Source: Bacillota bacterium (GTDB lineage: Bacteria; Bacillota; Clostridia; Oscillospirales; Ruminococcaceae). From it: a DNA stretch of 64,000 nucleotides. Position numbers and translations under genes: made by a program. The stretch is taken from assembly GCA_023433405.1 (NCBI GenBank), contig JAEZCT010000083.1:1-64000 (forward strand), given 5' to 3'. Of this stretch, positions 42,768 through 59,312 are shown in pieces; the stretch's first letter is position 1; the number at the start of each line of letters is the position of its first letter. The notes beneath the pieces were generated by a model. The model was given only the letters and a program-made list of their open reading frames with translations, did not search any database and was not told the origin of the DNA.

Positions 42768-44849
42768 TTAATCCTGCTTTGCGCGTTTGTTCATAATACC
42801 CTCGGCAATAGACTTGGGTACCTCGATATAGTGGCTCGGCTCCATGGCATAGTTGCCGCGGCCCTGCGTCTTGGAACGCAGGTCGGTGGAGTAGCCAAAC
42901 ATCTCGGAAAGCGGAACAAAGGCGTTGATCTGCTGTGCGCCGAACTGCGCCTCCATGCCCTGAATCTGTCCGCGGCGGGAGTTAAGGTCGCCGATAACGT
43001 CGCCCATATACTCCTCGGGAACCGTGACCGAAACCTTCATAATCGGCTCGAGAATGACGGGGTCGGCCTTTCTCATCGCTTCCTTAAACGCCATGGAACC
43101 CGCAATTTTAAACGCCATTTCAGAGGAGTCAACCTCATGGTAGGAGCCGTCGTACAGGGTTACGATAACATCCACTACCTGATAGCCGGCGAGCACGCCC
43201 GCCTGCATGGCTCCCTGAATACCCTGGTCAACCGGCCCAATATATTCCTTGGGGATTGAACCGCCGACTACGGCGTTTTTAAACTCGTAGCCCTTGCCGG
43301 ACTCGTTGGGCTCAACCTTAATCTTAACATGACCGTACTGGCCGCGGCCGCCCGACTGGCGTGCATACTTGTGGTCAACATCCGCAAGCTTGCGAACGGT
43401 TTCCTTGTATGCTACCTGAGGCTTGCCGACGTTTGCCTCTACGCGGAACTCGCGCAGAAGACGGTCTACGATGATCTCAAGGTGAAGCTCGCCCATGCCC
43501 GCGATGATGGTCTGACCCGTCTCTTCGTCCGTATAGGTCTTAAAGGTCGGGTCCTCCTCCGCGAGCTTTGAGAGGGCAATGCCCATTTTCTCCTGACCGG
43601 CCTTGGTTTTCGGCTCGATGGCCACGCGGATAACCGGCTCGGGGAAGTCCATGGACTCAAGGATAATCGGGTTTTTCGGGTCGCACAGCGTGTCGCCGGT
43701 GGTGGTGTTCTTAAGACCAACCGCCGCGGCGATATCACCCGCAAAGCACTCGTCAATATCCTGACGGTGGTTCGCGTGCATCTGCAGAATGCGCCCTATG
43801 CGCTCGGAGTTATCCTTGTTGGAGTTGTACACCGTGCTGCCGGTTTTCACCGAGCCGGAGTACACGCGGAAGAAGCAAAGCTTACCGACGAAGGGATCGG
43901 TGGCGATCTTGAACGCAAGGGCCGCAAAGGGCTTCTTGTCGTCCGAGGGACGCTCCTCGGTCTCCCCTGTTTCGGGGTTTACGCCGGTGATGTGCTCAAT
44001 GTCAAGCGGCGAGGGCATGTAATCGATGACCGCGTCGAGCATCTTCTGAACACCCTTGTTGCGGTACGAGGTTCCGCACACAACCGGGATGAGATGATTC
44101 TCGATGGTACCCTTACGGATGCAGGTTTTCAGCTCATCGATGGTAAGCTCTTCGCCCTCGAGGTACTTCATCATCATCTCTTCGTCCATCTCAGCGGCGG
44201 CCTCAACGAGCTTATGACGATATTCCTCTGCCTGCTCTTTCATATCCTCGGGGATATCCTCAACGCGGATGTCCTTGCCGAGGTCGTCGTAATAGACATA
44301 GGCCTTCATCTCCAAAAGGTCGATGATGCCTCTAAAATACTGTTCTGCGCCGATTGGCAACTGGATAGGAACCGCGTTACACTTCAGGCGCTGGTGCATC
44401 ATGCTCACGACGCGGTAAAAATCCGCGCCCATAATGTCCATCTTGTTCACATAGGCCATACGCGGTACACGATACTTATCAGCCTGATGCCAAACGGTCT
44501 CAGACTGCGGCTCAACGCCGCCCTTTGCGCAAAAAACGGTAACGGAGCCATCGAGCACACGCAAGGAGCGCTCAACCTCCACCGTAAAATCAACGTGTCC
44601 GGGCGTGTCAATAATGTTGACGCGATGGTCCTTCCAGAATGCGGTGGTCGCAGCCGAGGTAATGGTAATGCCTCTCTCCTGCTCCTGCTCCATCCAGTCC
44701 ATCGTCGCAGCGCCGTCGTGAACCTCGCCGATCTTGTGCGTTCTGCCTGTATAGTACAGGATGCGCTCTGTAGTCGTGGTTTTACCAGCGTCAATGTGAG
44801 CCATTATGCCTATGTTTCGTGTGAGTTCGAGCGAAACGTCTCTTGGCAT
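42768..44849 (-). CDS. fusA: elongation factor G
   Basis: EF-G is the GTPase that drives ribosomal translocation. The 693-aa chain has [19 protein letters not shown] (G1), [44 protein letters not shown] (G2/G3), [12 protein letters not shown] (G4), domain II and the C-terminal domains IV-V ([50 protein letters not shown]). Length is standard for the housekeeping EF-G, not the ribosome-protecting TetM type. It lies 150 bp after rpsG and before tuf in the str operon. Confidence 0.98.
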   Translation of the reverse strand: MPRDVSLELTRNIGIMAHIDAGKTTTTERILYYTGRTHKIGEVHDGAATMDWMEQEQERGITITSAATTAFWKDHRVNIIDTPGHVDFTVEVERSLRVLDGSVTVFCAKGGVEPQSETVWHQADKYRVPRMAYVNKMDIMGADFYRVVSMMHQRLKCNAVPIQLPIGAEQYFRGIIDLLEMKAYVYYDDLGKDIRVEDIPEDMKEQAEEYRHKLVEAAAEMDEEMMMKYLEGEELTIDELKTCIRKGTIENHLIPVVCGTSYRNKGVQKMLDAVIDYMPSPLDIEHITGVNPETGETEERPSDDKKPFAALAFKIATDPFVGKLCFFRVYSGSVKTGSTVYNSNKDNSERIGRILQMHANHRQDIDECFAGDIAAAVGLKNTTTGDTLCDPKNPIILESMDFPEPVIRVAIEPKTKAGQEKMGIALSKLAEEDPTFKTYTDEETGQTIIAGMGELHLEIIVDRLLREFRVEANVGKPQVAYKETVRKLADVDHKYARQSGGRGQYGHVKIKVEPNESGKGYEFKNAVVGGSIPKEYIGPVDQGIQGAMQAGVLAGYQVVDVIVTLYDGSYHEVDSSEMAFKIAGSMAFKEAMRKADPVILEPIMKVSVTVPEEYMGDVIGDLNSRRGQIQGMEAQFGAQQINAFVPLSEMFGYSTDLRSKTQGRGNYAMEPSHYIEVPKSIAEGIMNKRAKQD

Positions 44850-44999
44850 ATAGTCCTCCTTAGATAATAACTGCTATGCAGCTTTAGCTGCTTTGCAACG
44901 TTAGGCTGCTATGCGGCCTTTGCAGCGTGCATATCAACCAGCGACATACAAAGGCTCTTTAATTCCTTAGGGCGTTCATGATATTTGCGGTTTGCGAAA

Positions 45000-45470
45000 C
45001 TAGAATCTGTAGTTAGCAAATGCGCGGTTTGCATCGGCCATTTTATGAGTATCCTCGCGCTTCTTCACGGCGCTGCCAACATTGTTGGTAGCATCCAGAA
45101 TCTCGCCTGCAAGGCGCTCCTTCATGGTCTTCTCGGAACGAGCGCGGGAATAAGTTGTAATCCAGCGCAGTCCGAGGGTTTGTCTTCTCTCGGGGCGTAC
45201 CGGCAGCGGCACCTGATAGGTGGAACCGCCTACGCGGCGAGCCTTAACTTCGAGCGACGGCATAATATTCTCCATCGCAAGCTCGAAAGCTTCCAGCGGG
45301 TCCTTTCCCGACTTATCCTTTACGATATCAAACGCACCGTAAACAATCTTCTGGGCAACACCCTTCTTGCCGTCATACATCACGCTGTTGATTAAGCGTG
45401 TAACAAGCTTGGAATTATAAACCGGATCGGGCAAAACGTCGCGTTTTGCTATCTGACCTCTTCTTGGCAT
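45000..45470 (-). CDS. rpsG: ribosomal protein S7
   Basis: S7 organises the 3' domain of 16S rRNA in the small subunit. The 156-aa product has the canonical [44 protein letters not shown] start, the beta-hairpin [27 protein letters not shown] and the C-terminal helix. The ATG seven codons into the open frame is used because GGAGGG directly precedes it and the length then fits. It follows rpsL after an unusually long 223-bp gap and precedes fusA. Confidence 0.97.
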   Translation of the reverse strand: MPRRGQIAKRDVLPDPVYNSKLVTRLINSVMYDGKKGVAQKIVYGAFDIVKDKSGKDPLEAFELAMENIMPSLEVKARRVGGSTYQVPLPVRPERRQTLGLRWITTYSRARSEKTMKERLAGEILDATNNVGSAVKKREDTHKMADANRAFANYRF

Positions 45471-45693
45471 TTCGCTTCCCTCCTTCACATAATGAATTCA
45501 CAGGTACTCGAAAGCGCAAAACTCCCGTCGGCCAAGTGCGGGGCTCAAACAGCGCGCGTGACGAAAGCACGAGCATCTATATGAATAGCCCTGATACCGG
45601 CTCCTTTATGGGAGCAGTACCCGCACTGTGCCGTCCCCCGCCTTACGCGGAGGCTCTGACATCTTGGGCTGTGACACCCTTGGGGCTTTTACA

Positions 45694-46140
45694 CTATTTC
45701 GATTTCTTGGTGGTGGCTGCTGCAGCACCCGGCTTCGGACGCTTCGCGCCGTACTTGGAGCGGCTCTGCATACGCTTGGCCACGCCTTGCGCATCGAGCG
45801 TACCACGGATAATGTGGTAACGCACACCGGGCAGGTCCTTAACGCGGCCGCCGCGGATGAGCACAACGCTATGCTCCTGCAGGTTGTGGCCGACGCCGGG
45901 GATATAAGCCGACGCCTCGATGGTGTTGGTAAGCCGTACTCTTGCTACTTTACGAAGCGCGGAGTTTGGCTTTTTGGGGGTCATGGTTCTGATTGCAGTG
46001 CATACACCGCGCTTTTGCGGCGAGCTCTGGTCAATGCTGCGGCGCTTCTTGGAGTTAAACCCCTTAAGCAGCGCGGGAGCGGTCGACTTCTTCTCGGAAA
46101 CCTCTCTGCCCTTGCGTACCAGTTGGTTAAAGGTTGGCAT
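45694..46140 (-). CDS. rpsL: ribosomal protein S12
   Basis: S12 takes part in decoding and is the target site of streptomycin resistance. The 148-aa protein contains [21 protein letters not shown] and [23 protein letters not shown] with lysines at the usual streptomycin-sensitive positions. The early [23 protein letters not shown] includes the Gram-positive insertion. The tail is lengthened by an Ala/Thr/Lys-rich stretch ([11 protein letters not shown]). It is first in the str operon, behind its own promoter at 46302-46331. No L7Ae-like gene lies between rpoC and rpsL. Confidence 0.97.
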   Translation of the reverse strand: MPTFNQLVRKGREVSEKKSTAPALLKGFNSKKRRSIDQSSPQKRGVCTAIRTMTPKKPNSALRKVARVRLTNTIEASAYIPGVGHNLQEHSVVLIRGGRVKDLPGVRYHIIRGTLDAQGVAKRMQSRSKYGAKRPKPGAAAATTKKSK

Positions 46141-46181
46141 GTTGCACCTCCTTCTTGGTCAAATTTTTCATTTATTTATAA

Positions 46182-46331
46182 AAGCGCGCGCAAGGGTTTG
46201 CGCGAAGCCTTTATACGCGTTTTCCCTCATCGGAACTATTACCCGATGCCTGGTAGTATTTGCAATTATTCAAGAAAAATTATAATAGGCACCGACTATA
46301 TATTTTAGCACCCCATATCCTGTTTTGTCAA
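46182..46331 (-). promoter_or_regulatory. promoter and leader of the str operon
   Basis: On the minus strand TTGACA (46331-46326) and TAAAAT (46307-46302) are 18 bp apart. The ~155-nt leader contains the hairpin CGCGCAA-accc-TTGCGCG followed by CGCTTTTAT, a possible attenuator. Confidence 0.75.
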
Positions 46332-46429
46332 CATACAAAGTGCAAAATTCAGGTAAAATTATGCCGATACCGACCATAAAACCAAAAAAGCCAATAAATC
46401 TGCCTATCCGGCAATACTGCCTGCAATAT

Positions 46430-46460
46430 TTGGGAGCCGCGCCAAAACACGGCTCCCAAA
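46430..46460 (-). terminator. hairpin after rpoC
   Basis: TTTGGGAGCCG pairs with CGGCTCCCAAA (11 bp) 35 bp after the rpoC stop. There is no T-tract, so readthrough into rpsL is possible. Confidence 0.6.
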
Positions 46461-46494
46461 AGGATATTACAGGGATACAGTCCTTACCTTATGG

Positions 46495-50046
<3,552 letters not shown>

Positions 50047-50064
50047 ATTCCGACCCCTCTTCCC

Positions 50065-53778
<3,714 letters not shown>

Positions 53779-54168
53779 ACGCTCACTCCATTCATTTATT
53801 TGCCACTGTCGCGAGAGCTTGCTTTTACAAAAAAATCTTTTGTCTGCGCGGGCGTAACCGCTCCCGGTTTTTGGCTATGCCCATCATCCGGCGAAGGGTT
53901 TGCCCGTAAAAGGGAACTTTGTAATTACCATCACTTCATCACGTCCGCAGTGGGTTTGCCTGTCCGCAGCCACAACCCGGTGAAGTCTCAATTGCCCTGT
54001 CACACCGCAGCTCACTTGACCGTTTTCGGGTAAATACTGCCATGCAGTGTTTTTGCAGGGAATCTATTGATATTTTTAAACCCATATGCTATAATGAAAT
54101 ATCGAAAAAGCATAGTAAGGCATGATGATACAGTATATTATTGTACCACCTATATGCGCGCCTGTCAA
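53779..54168 (-). promoter_or_regulatory. sigma-A promoter and long leader of rpoB-rpoC
   Basis: On the minus strand TTGACA (54168-54163) and TACAAT (54145-54140) are exactly 17 bp apart. The start near 54133 leaves a leader of about 355 nt before rpoB with no ORF I can support. Confidence 0.85.
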
Positions 54169-54181
54169 TGAATGATTGGTA

Positions 54182-54620
54182 TTTTTTTTGCCCTTCTTCA
54201 TATAATAATTTGTTGGGATTGCATAAATTCGCCCCCGTTCCCCCTTTATTCGCCAACATCTCTTAACGCTGTGTTCATAAAAAATTCAGCCTTATCCCCC
54301 TTTAGCGTCAGAGAGCACGGTTATAATATTGTCACTGGAAACCTATTCCAATCCGTCATTTACTATAAAAACTCATTTTTATTAACTTTTTTATAATGAT
54401 TATGTAACAATTCGCCCCGGCTTTGCTGCCGCGGCGAAGTTTTTTATTTATAATCCTTTATTGCATAACGGCAGCGCTGCGCTTCCCTGCCCGCTTTATG
54501 GCAGGCAGGAGCGCAAAACCCAATCAATTTTTTTGATATTTGATAATAGATGAAGCCGCGCCGCAGGGTGCGTCGTTTGATAATACAGAAAGCTTTCAAG
54601 GGTGGTGATGACAAACCGGC
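54182..54620. other. intergenic region with an isolated terminator-like hairpin
   Basis: The divergent region before the ECF-sigma operon is AT-rich. A hairpin TTCGCC...GGCGAA (54411-54438) followed by GTTTTTTATT reads as a plus-strand terminator, yet no plus-strand gene precedes it. A TATAAT lies just before it (about 54391-54396). No supported ORF. Confidence 0.5.
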
Positions 54621-55130
54621 ATGACAAAAGAAAAATTCGGCGAAATAGTCGTGCAGTATGAAAGGCTTGTTTTCACCGTGTGCTACCAGCTAGTAAGAGA
54701 CTACGACGAGGCGCAAAACCTTTCGCAGGATACCTTTCTTGCGGCATACCGCCACATCGACAGCTGCGATGAGGCAAACCTCAAACCATGGCTCGCACGC
54801 ATTGCCGCCAACAAGGCGAAGGATTATTTAAAAAGCGCCTACTACCGCCACACCACGTTAAGCGATGAGCCGGTGGGAGCAGAGGTGGCCTCCGGCGAAC
54901 GAATACCTGAGGACGTGGTGCTTTCCGGTGAGCAGGAACGGCTGATTAAGGAGATGATTTATTCCCTCAAGGAGCCGTACCTCAAGGTCTCTGTCATGTA
55001 CCTTTTAGAGGAAAAAAGCATGGAGGAGATTTCTTTGGCGCTAGGTCGCCCAAAAAAAACAGTGCAGACACAGCTATACCGCGCAAAGCTCTGTTTACAG
55101 GAAATGCTGAAGGGAGAGAGAACGGGTTGA
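54621..55130 (+). CDS. ECF-type RNA polymerase sigma factor
   Basis: The 169-aa sigma factor has region 2 (FTVCYQLVRDYDEAQNLSQDTFLAAYRHI, near residues 18-48) and region 4 (SMEEISLALGRPKKTVQTQLYRAKLCLQEML, near 132-163), no region 1 or 3. ECF factors respond to envelope or other outside signals and are released by anti-sigma factors. The next gene overlaps its stop (TTGA) and encodes a zinc-finger anti-sigma-like membrane protein. Three more envelope genes follow in the same direction, giving a likely five-gene regulon core. Autoregulation is expected from the family; no promoter of ECF type could be fixed. Confidence 0.92.
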   Translation: MTKEKFGEIVVQYERLVFTVCYQLVRDYDEAQNLSQDTFLAAYRHIDSCDEANLKPWLARIAANKAKDYLKSAYYRHTTLSDEPVGAEVASGERIPEDVVLSGEQERLIKEMIYSLKEPYLKVSVMYLLEEKSMEEISLALGRPKKTVQTQLYRAKLCLQEMLKGERTG

Positions 55131-55621
55131 ACGAATTTTTTAACGACCAAGGCCACCTGACTGCCGCAGCTTTTAATGCGTTAGCCCAGCAGCAGCCGCT
55201 TGACGAGCTGACAAGGCTCGAGTGCGCCGAGCACCTCGCGTTCTGTGATGAATGCATTGAAGCCTATTGCCTGTTTTTAACCGACGACCTGCTTCTTGAT
55301 CCCCCCGCGCCGCAATCCGCCGCCGCAATCCGCCGGGCTAAGTCAGCCGAGCTTAGGGTTCTGGCGGGGCGCTATGTGCGGGCGGCCATTGCCGCCGGCT
55401 TTGCCATTACCTTATGGGCGGGCGGCGTGTTCAGCTTTGATTATGTGGGTAAAAGCGGCGAAGCATTAGCATCTGCCGCAAGTTCTGCGGTGGTTTTCTC
55501 CCAGCAGGTAGACCAGTGGAAACTGGGCTTTTCTGAAGGCCTCGCGTCCTTCTTCAATCACGCGCAAAAAGACCAGCCCGGCAACGACCAGAAAGGAGCT
55601 TCCTCTAATGAGAAAGAATAG
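55127..55621 (+). CDS. zinc-finger (ZAS-like) anti-sigma factor
   Basis: The 164-aa protein has an N-terminal cytosolic domain with the anti-sigma zinc motif His-x3-Cys-x2-Cys (CAEHLAFCDECIEAY, about residues 37-50), a single membrane helix (AAIAAGFAITLWAGGVFSFDYV, about 87-107) and a short outer segment rich in Ser, Ala and Gln. This layout is typical of membrane anti-sigma factors that hold an ECF factor. The TTG start overlaps the stop of the sigma gene, which implies coupling. It overlaps the next gene by 14 bp. Confidence 0.85.
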   Translation: MNEFFNDQGHLTAAAFNALAQQQPLDELTRLECAEHLAFCDECIEAYCLFLTDDLLLDPPAPQSAAAIRRAKSAELRVLAGRYVRAAIAAGFAITLWAGGVFSFDYVGKSGEALASAASSAVVFSQQVDQWKLGFSEGLASFFNHAQKDQPGNDQKGASSNEKE

Positions 55622-56165
55622 TTTTTTTGTATTTGTCTGTTCCCTGATACCAGGTGCGGGTGAAATGTACCTGGGTATGATGAAAATCGGCGCGGTAACC
55701 ATGACGGTATTCTTTGGTGTTATTTTTGTGGCAAGCTTTCTTAACATTGAATTTATTCTGTTAGCGCTTCCCGTTATCTGGTTCTACTCGTTTTTTAACG
55801 TGCACAACCTTAAGAACCTTTCGCCCGAATGGCTCCAGCAGAAGGATGACAGCGCACTGCTGGGGTTAAACGGATTTTTTAAGGGCAGATGGAAAAACCT
55901 GTTTGATAAAAGGCACACCCTCATTGGTATAGCCGTGATTTTTATCGGACTGTATTCCCTGTTTCATACCTTTGCCCGGCCCTACCTCGGCCAGCTGCGG
56001 GAGCTTGTACCCTTTATGTACACCCTGCTCAGCAACCTGCCGACGCTTATTATCTCCCTTGCTATAATCGCGCTTGGCTTTTACCTGCTTAAGGGTAAAA
56101 AGGACGTTACCACAGCAGATGAGGACGACCTAAAGCCCTATGATTCGCACGGCGTAAACCAGTAA
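55608..56165 (+). CDS. membrane protein of the ECF operon
   Basis: The 185-aa protein begins with a short hydrophobic hairpin (FFVFVCSLIPGAGEMYLGMMKIGAVTMTVFFGVIFVASFL), a pattern like the TM2 fold (GAGEMYLG), and has four or so helices with a DDSALLGLNGFFKGRWKNLFDKR cytosolic loop. It ends in an acidic tail. GAAAGGAG lies before ATG. Function is unknown; proteins like this often accompany DUF4097 and LiaF-like proteins in envelope-stress operons. Confidence 0.82.
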   Translation: MRKNSFFVFVCSLIPGAGEMYLGMMKIGAVTMTVFFGVIFVASFLNIEFILLALPVIWFYSFFNVHNLKNLSPEWLQQKDDSALLGLNGFFKGRWKNLFDKRHTLIGIAVIFIGLYSLFHTFARPYLGQLRELVPFMYTLLSNLPTLIISLAIIALGFYLLKGKKDVTTADEDDLKPYDSHGVNQ

Positions 56166-56241
56166 TTTTTTATAAAGTTACTTTCATACCCATGCCGCGA
56201 AGGTCACGGCATCCAAATTGAGATATAGGGGTTATAACATT

Positions 56242-57090
56242 TTGAGTAAAAACAACATTTTGAGAAGAGTTTTCTTGGCATCAGCGGTAATTCTCACTTC
56301 TGTCTGGCTGCTCACCGGGTGCAGTCCCGCCTTTCTCGAAGGCAGTTCCATAAGCATAGATGAGGAGAAGACCGTTTCAGCCGCTGATATTACCTTTCTT
56401 GACATTAAAACCAGCAGTGCAAATATCAACGTGATACCCGCCAAAACCAAAGACATCCATGTTCGCTATTACGGCGATGCCATATCTCTTATTAACACTA
56501 GGTTTGTTCTCGACACAAGCGTAAGCGGCGGAACACTCACAATCCGTACCGAAACCGAGCCTTTTGGCATCTCTATTACTGTCACCCGTCAGCTTACCCT
56601 GGATATCAGCGTACCCGAAGATTATGACGGAGACATCTCCGTAAGGTGCAGCTCCGGCAATGTGAAGATCGATGATTTTTCGCTGGGAGAGCTGAAGCTT
56701 GACCTCTCCTCCGGCAACGTTCGCCTTAATTCTGTTACAGCAGAGCTGTGTGATGCGCGCCTGTCCTCAGGCAACATAAACGCTGAAGGTTTTTCCGGTG
56801 ACTTCGAGGCCGATATCAGCTCAGGTAATATTACGATTGCCTACTCGGAATTTAGTAATAACATTAAAACCCGTGCCTCATCCGGCAACACCACCATCAA
56901 GCTGCCCGAAGACGCCGCGTTTTATCTGGACGCCTCCGTTTCATCCGGCAGGATTCACAACGACTTCCCCATGACCGTAACCCCCTCGGACAACAACGAC
57001 AAAAAGCGCGTGCAAGGCACCGTAGGAAACGGAGACAATACAATTACGCTACATGCAAGCTCCGGGAACATTACCGTTGAAAAGAACTAA
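56242..57090 (+). CDS. DUF4097-family lipoprotein
   Basis: A 282-aa exported protein. Signal peptide with lipobox VWLLTGC. The mature part is a repeated beta-helix typical of DUF4097, in which strand turns carry the motif Ser-Ser-Gly-Asn. That motif, or SSGR, recurs seven times (CSSGNVKIDD, LSSGNVRLN, LSSGNINAEG, ISSGNITIA, ASSGNTTIK, VSSGRIHND, ASSGNITVE). DUF4097 proteins are envelope proteins of uncertain function that often lie beside ECF or two-component systems. TTG at 56242 is the preferred start (GGGG 11 bases upstream). A TTG eight codons earlier is possible. Confidence 0.85.
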   Translation: MSKNNILRRVFLASAVILTSVWLLTGCSPAFLEGSSISIDEEKTVSAADITFLDIKTSSANINVIPAKTKDIHVRYYGDAISLINTRFVLDTSVSGGTLTIRTETEPFGISITVTRQLTLDISVPEDYDGDISVRCSSGNVKIDDFSLGELKLDLSSGNVRLNSVTAELCDARLSSGNINAEGFSGDFEADISSGNITIAYSEFSNNIKTRASSGNTTIKLPEDAAFYLDASVSSGRIHNDFPMTVTPSDNNDKKRVQGTVGNGDNTITLHASSGNITVEKN

Positions 57091-57188
57091 ATTCAAGCGG
57101 CGGCTGCTAATTGGCGATAAAGCCGCATGACCGAAAGCCGCCGTCTTCTTCCAAGGGACGGCGCTTTCACTAAAAGGAGGGCAACTTC

Positions 57189-58058
57189 ATGAGCAGTGAT
57201 TATAACCAAAACCCCGCACCCGGCAGCGCGCCGGTGCCGCCACGTCAGCCTGAGCATGTTCGTCGCGTCGGCACCCTGACCATGGGACTTGCACTGATTG
57301 GCGTGGGGATTCTTACCATTTATTCGCTTATCCGCCCGGGTATAGAAAACCTGGAAATTCTTAAATATACGCCGGTGCTGCTTATTGCGCTGGGTGTTGA
57401 AATTATAGTGTACTCTTTGCTAGGCAGAAACCTAAAGCTTCGGTACGATTTCCTCAGTATGCTCGTGTGCCTGATGCTCATTGGCGGCGCCTTGCTGGTA
57501 TCGGTAATACCTCAATATGCCTACAATTGGGGACCGCAGCGAAGATATGTGGAGATCCGCATGGAGACAGAGCTTTATGACCGGTGCTACGACGCCTTAA
57601 AAGGCACCGGGATCCGCAACCTTGACGTAGACCTTACCCTTGCAAACCCCAAGCTGAAAGAAAATATGTCCGTATACGACCTCACCGCAGCAGACCGTCC
57701 CCGCCTCACCATTACACTGGCGGACGGTTACGCTACCCCCCTTGCTTTTGCCGAGGCCGGCAGGTCGATTATGGATCGCCTCAAATCCCTTGAGATTCCT
57801 GTCGCAGCCGTTAACTTTACATCCTATGACCCAAACTACTCGCTTCGTGTGGAGGGGCGTTTTGATTTTGACAAAACGGCCGCGGAGCTGGAACATTATG
57901 TGGTGTACGACCAAATAGAAGAAGCAGAGCCTGCGGAGGTACCGGACGAAGAACCGGAGGAAACCTCCTCCGACGATGACCAGGCCATAGGGACATCCGA
58001 GCTGGAGACCTCATCCAGTATAGTGGTCGATCAGACCTCCTCTACGGTGAAGGTATAG
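57189..58058 (+). CDS. membrane protein with LiaF-like N-terminus
   Basis: 289 aa: a Pro-rich cytosolic start, three hydrophobic helices (about residues 28-105: VGTLTMGLALIGVGILTIYSLI; YTPVLLIALGVEIIVYSLL; FLSMLVCLMLIGGALLVSVI), an outer domain with DVDLTLANPKLKENMSVYDLTAADRP, and an acidic/Ser-rich C-terminal tail (VPDEEPEETSSDDD). The helix pattern recalls DUF5668/LiaF-type envelope-stress sensors. It is last in the ECF-sigma operon. AAAGGAGG precedes ATG. A hairpin at 58136-58174 ends the transcript. Confidence 0.8.
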   Translation: MSSDYNQNPAPGSAPVPPRQPEHVRRVGTLTMGLALIGVGILTIYSLIRPGIENLEILKYTPVLLIALGVEIIVYSLLGRNLKLRYDFLSMLVCLMLIGGALLVSVIPQYAYNWGPQRRYVEIRMETELYDRCYDALKGTGIRNLDVDLTLANPKLKENMSVYDLTAADRPRLTITLADGYATPLAFAEAGRSIMDRLKSLEIPVAAVNFTSYDPNYSLRVEGRFDFDKTAAELEHYVVYDQIEEAEPAEVPDEEPEETSSDDDQAIGTSELETSSSIVVDQTSSTVKV

Positions 58059-58098
58059 TATTTCATTAGTTAAAAAACCGCGCAAGTGCATTACTTAA

Positions 58099-58138
58099 AC
58101 GAATATCCGACTTAAAAGTGTATAATAAAGAAGTGAAA
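58099..58138 (+). repeat. left-end relic of the 100-bp element
   Basis: ACGAATATCCGACTTAAAAG continuing TGTATAATAAAGAAGTGAAA matches the first 40 bp of the MITE, with changes. The rest is replaced by the ECF operon terminator. Confidence 0.5.
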
Positions 58139-58174
58139 CAGATAGTTTACCCCAATGGTAACCTATCTGTTTTT
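58136..58174 (+). terminator. terminator of the ECF-sigma operon
   Basis: AAACAGATAG pairs with CTATCTGTTT and TTTACC with GGTAA inside it; TTTT follows. Confidence 0.75.
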
Positions 58175-58301
58175 CCTGCCCTTGTTTGTGCAAAGTAAAT
58201 ACACTATACTTCCTAAAGATGTTCATGATTTATTCGTGCAAAAAATGCAAGGCGGCAATATCTTTATTGTGGTAGTATTTCGCTTGAAGGGGGGAAAGTA
58301 A

Positions 58302-58385
58302 TTGGATTGGCTTGATAATATGAACGCGGCAATAGAATACATTGAGATGCATCTGGCAGATGAAGAACATTACTCTCCGACTAAT
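58302..58385 (+). pseudogene. truncated AraC-type regulator N-terminus
   Basis: The TTG-started frame reads MDWLDNMNAAIEYIEMHLADEE, which is the N-terminus of AraC regulators with a GyrI-like domain (first helix before the DNA-binding helices). It then runs into an unrelated terminator. Only about 25 codons of the family remain; no helix-turn-helix follows in any frame. GGGGGGAAAG is a good ribosome site, so the start may be authentic. Whether the peptide is made is unknown. It is a relic of a deleted gene. Confidence 0.65.
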
Positions 58386-58389
58386 TATC

Positions 58390-58433
58390 AAAAAAAGAGT
58401 CAAAACCTTCTCATTTGGTTTTGGCTCTTTTTT
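58390..58433 (-). terminator. bidirectional terminator, thioesterase side
   Basis: AAAAAGAGTCAAAACC pairs with GGTTTTGGCTCTTTTT, with A/T runs on both flanks. It ends the thioesterase transcript from the right and the AraC remnant from the left. Confidence 0.85.
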
Positions 58434-58483
58434 ATAATCAATCACACATTCATTTCCGAACTATTTGTATGCGTTGTATGCGC

Positions 58484-58969
58484 CTAATACAGCTCTATAC
58501 GGCGTTGGTGCCTGAGGTCACATCGTTTTTCTCCCGCCTCCCACTCCCGCCTGTCCTCCTCCGTCTCGAGAAGAAGTCCGGGCACGGAAACAGGCTGCTC
58601 GTTTTCATCCAGGGCTACCATTACAAGATAGGCGGTATTGACCAGCTTGCGCACCCCCGAAAGGTGCTCAACATAGGTATCTACACGCACCTCCATCGAT
58701 GTTTTTCCCACAAAGGTGACCTTGCCGCTTAACATTACCGTGCTGTTAACATAGGCCGCCGCCTTAAAGTGAAGGTTATCGATAGCGACTGTAGTGACAT
58801 TGCGGTTAGAGTGACGGCGCGCTACCACTGCCGCCAGCACGTCAATCCATTCCACCAGCTTGCCGCCAAACAGCCGGTTGTAGCCGTTGATGTGCTCGGG
58901 CATTAAAATCTGCACCTGTTCGGTTTTAGATTCACATACGCGTTTTTGGTTCTCCTGATTAGCCTGCAT
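58484..58969 (-). CDS. acyl-CoA thioesterase (hotdog fold, YciA-like)
   Basis: The 161-aa protein is a hotdog-fold thioesterase: QILMPEHINGYNRLFGGKLVEWIDVLAAVVARRHS holds the helix and the HINGYNRLFGG loop that replaces the classical HGG, then NVTTVAIDNLHFKAAAYVNSTVMLSGKVTFVGKTSMEVRVD. It hydrolyses acyl-CoA to free fatty acid; chain length is unknown. The C-terminus is Glu/Arg-rich. AAAGGATGG precedes the ATG. It is monocistronic. Confidence 0.92.
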   Translation of the reverse strand: MQANQENQKRVCESKTEQVQILMPEHINGYNRLFGGKLVEWIDVLAAVVARRHSNRNVTTVAIDNLHFKAAAYVNSTVMLSGKVTFVGKTSMEVRVDTYVEHLSGVRKLVNTAYLVMVALDENEQPVSVPGLLLETEEDRREWEAGEKRCDLRHQRRIELY

Positions 58970-59312
58970 ATTAGGTTTCCATCCTTTCCGGTTCCAAAAA
59001 AATTACAATCCATCATCTCGTTTATAAACCCTTGGGCGGCAACGTTTCGCCTCTGAGCGGGTTTGTCGTTTCTTTTTTATTAAAGCAGCATTCGTATATA
59101 GCATTCCCGGCTGTGCCCCGCGCGGTAAGCTGGGGATATCCCTTGGCCTACTGAAATTATCCGCGCCGGATTACATATAAATTATACCACATTTTCTGCT
59201 CGGGTCATTCCTCTCATTGAAAACTACGCAACTTTTCCATTTTTTGCAGGGGGTATTGTGCTGTTCTTCTTTTTTTAGCAGCTTCCTATCGATTTATGTA
59301 GCCGCAAAGAGA

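Noticed and set aside
43767..44867. 366-aa plus-strand frame opposite fusA
   Set aside because: Lies entirely antisense to EF-G with no ribosome site and no family resemblance; a codon-bias shadow.
58302..58487. 61-aa frame as a complete gene
   Set aside because: Its second half is the terminator hairpin and intergenic DNA; only the AraC-like N-terminus is meaningful.
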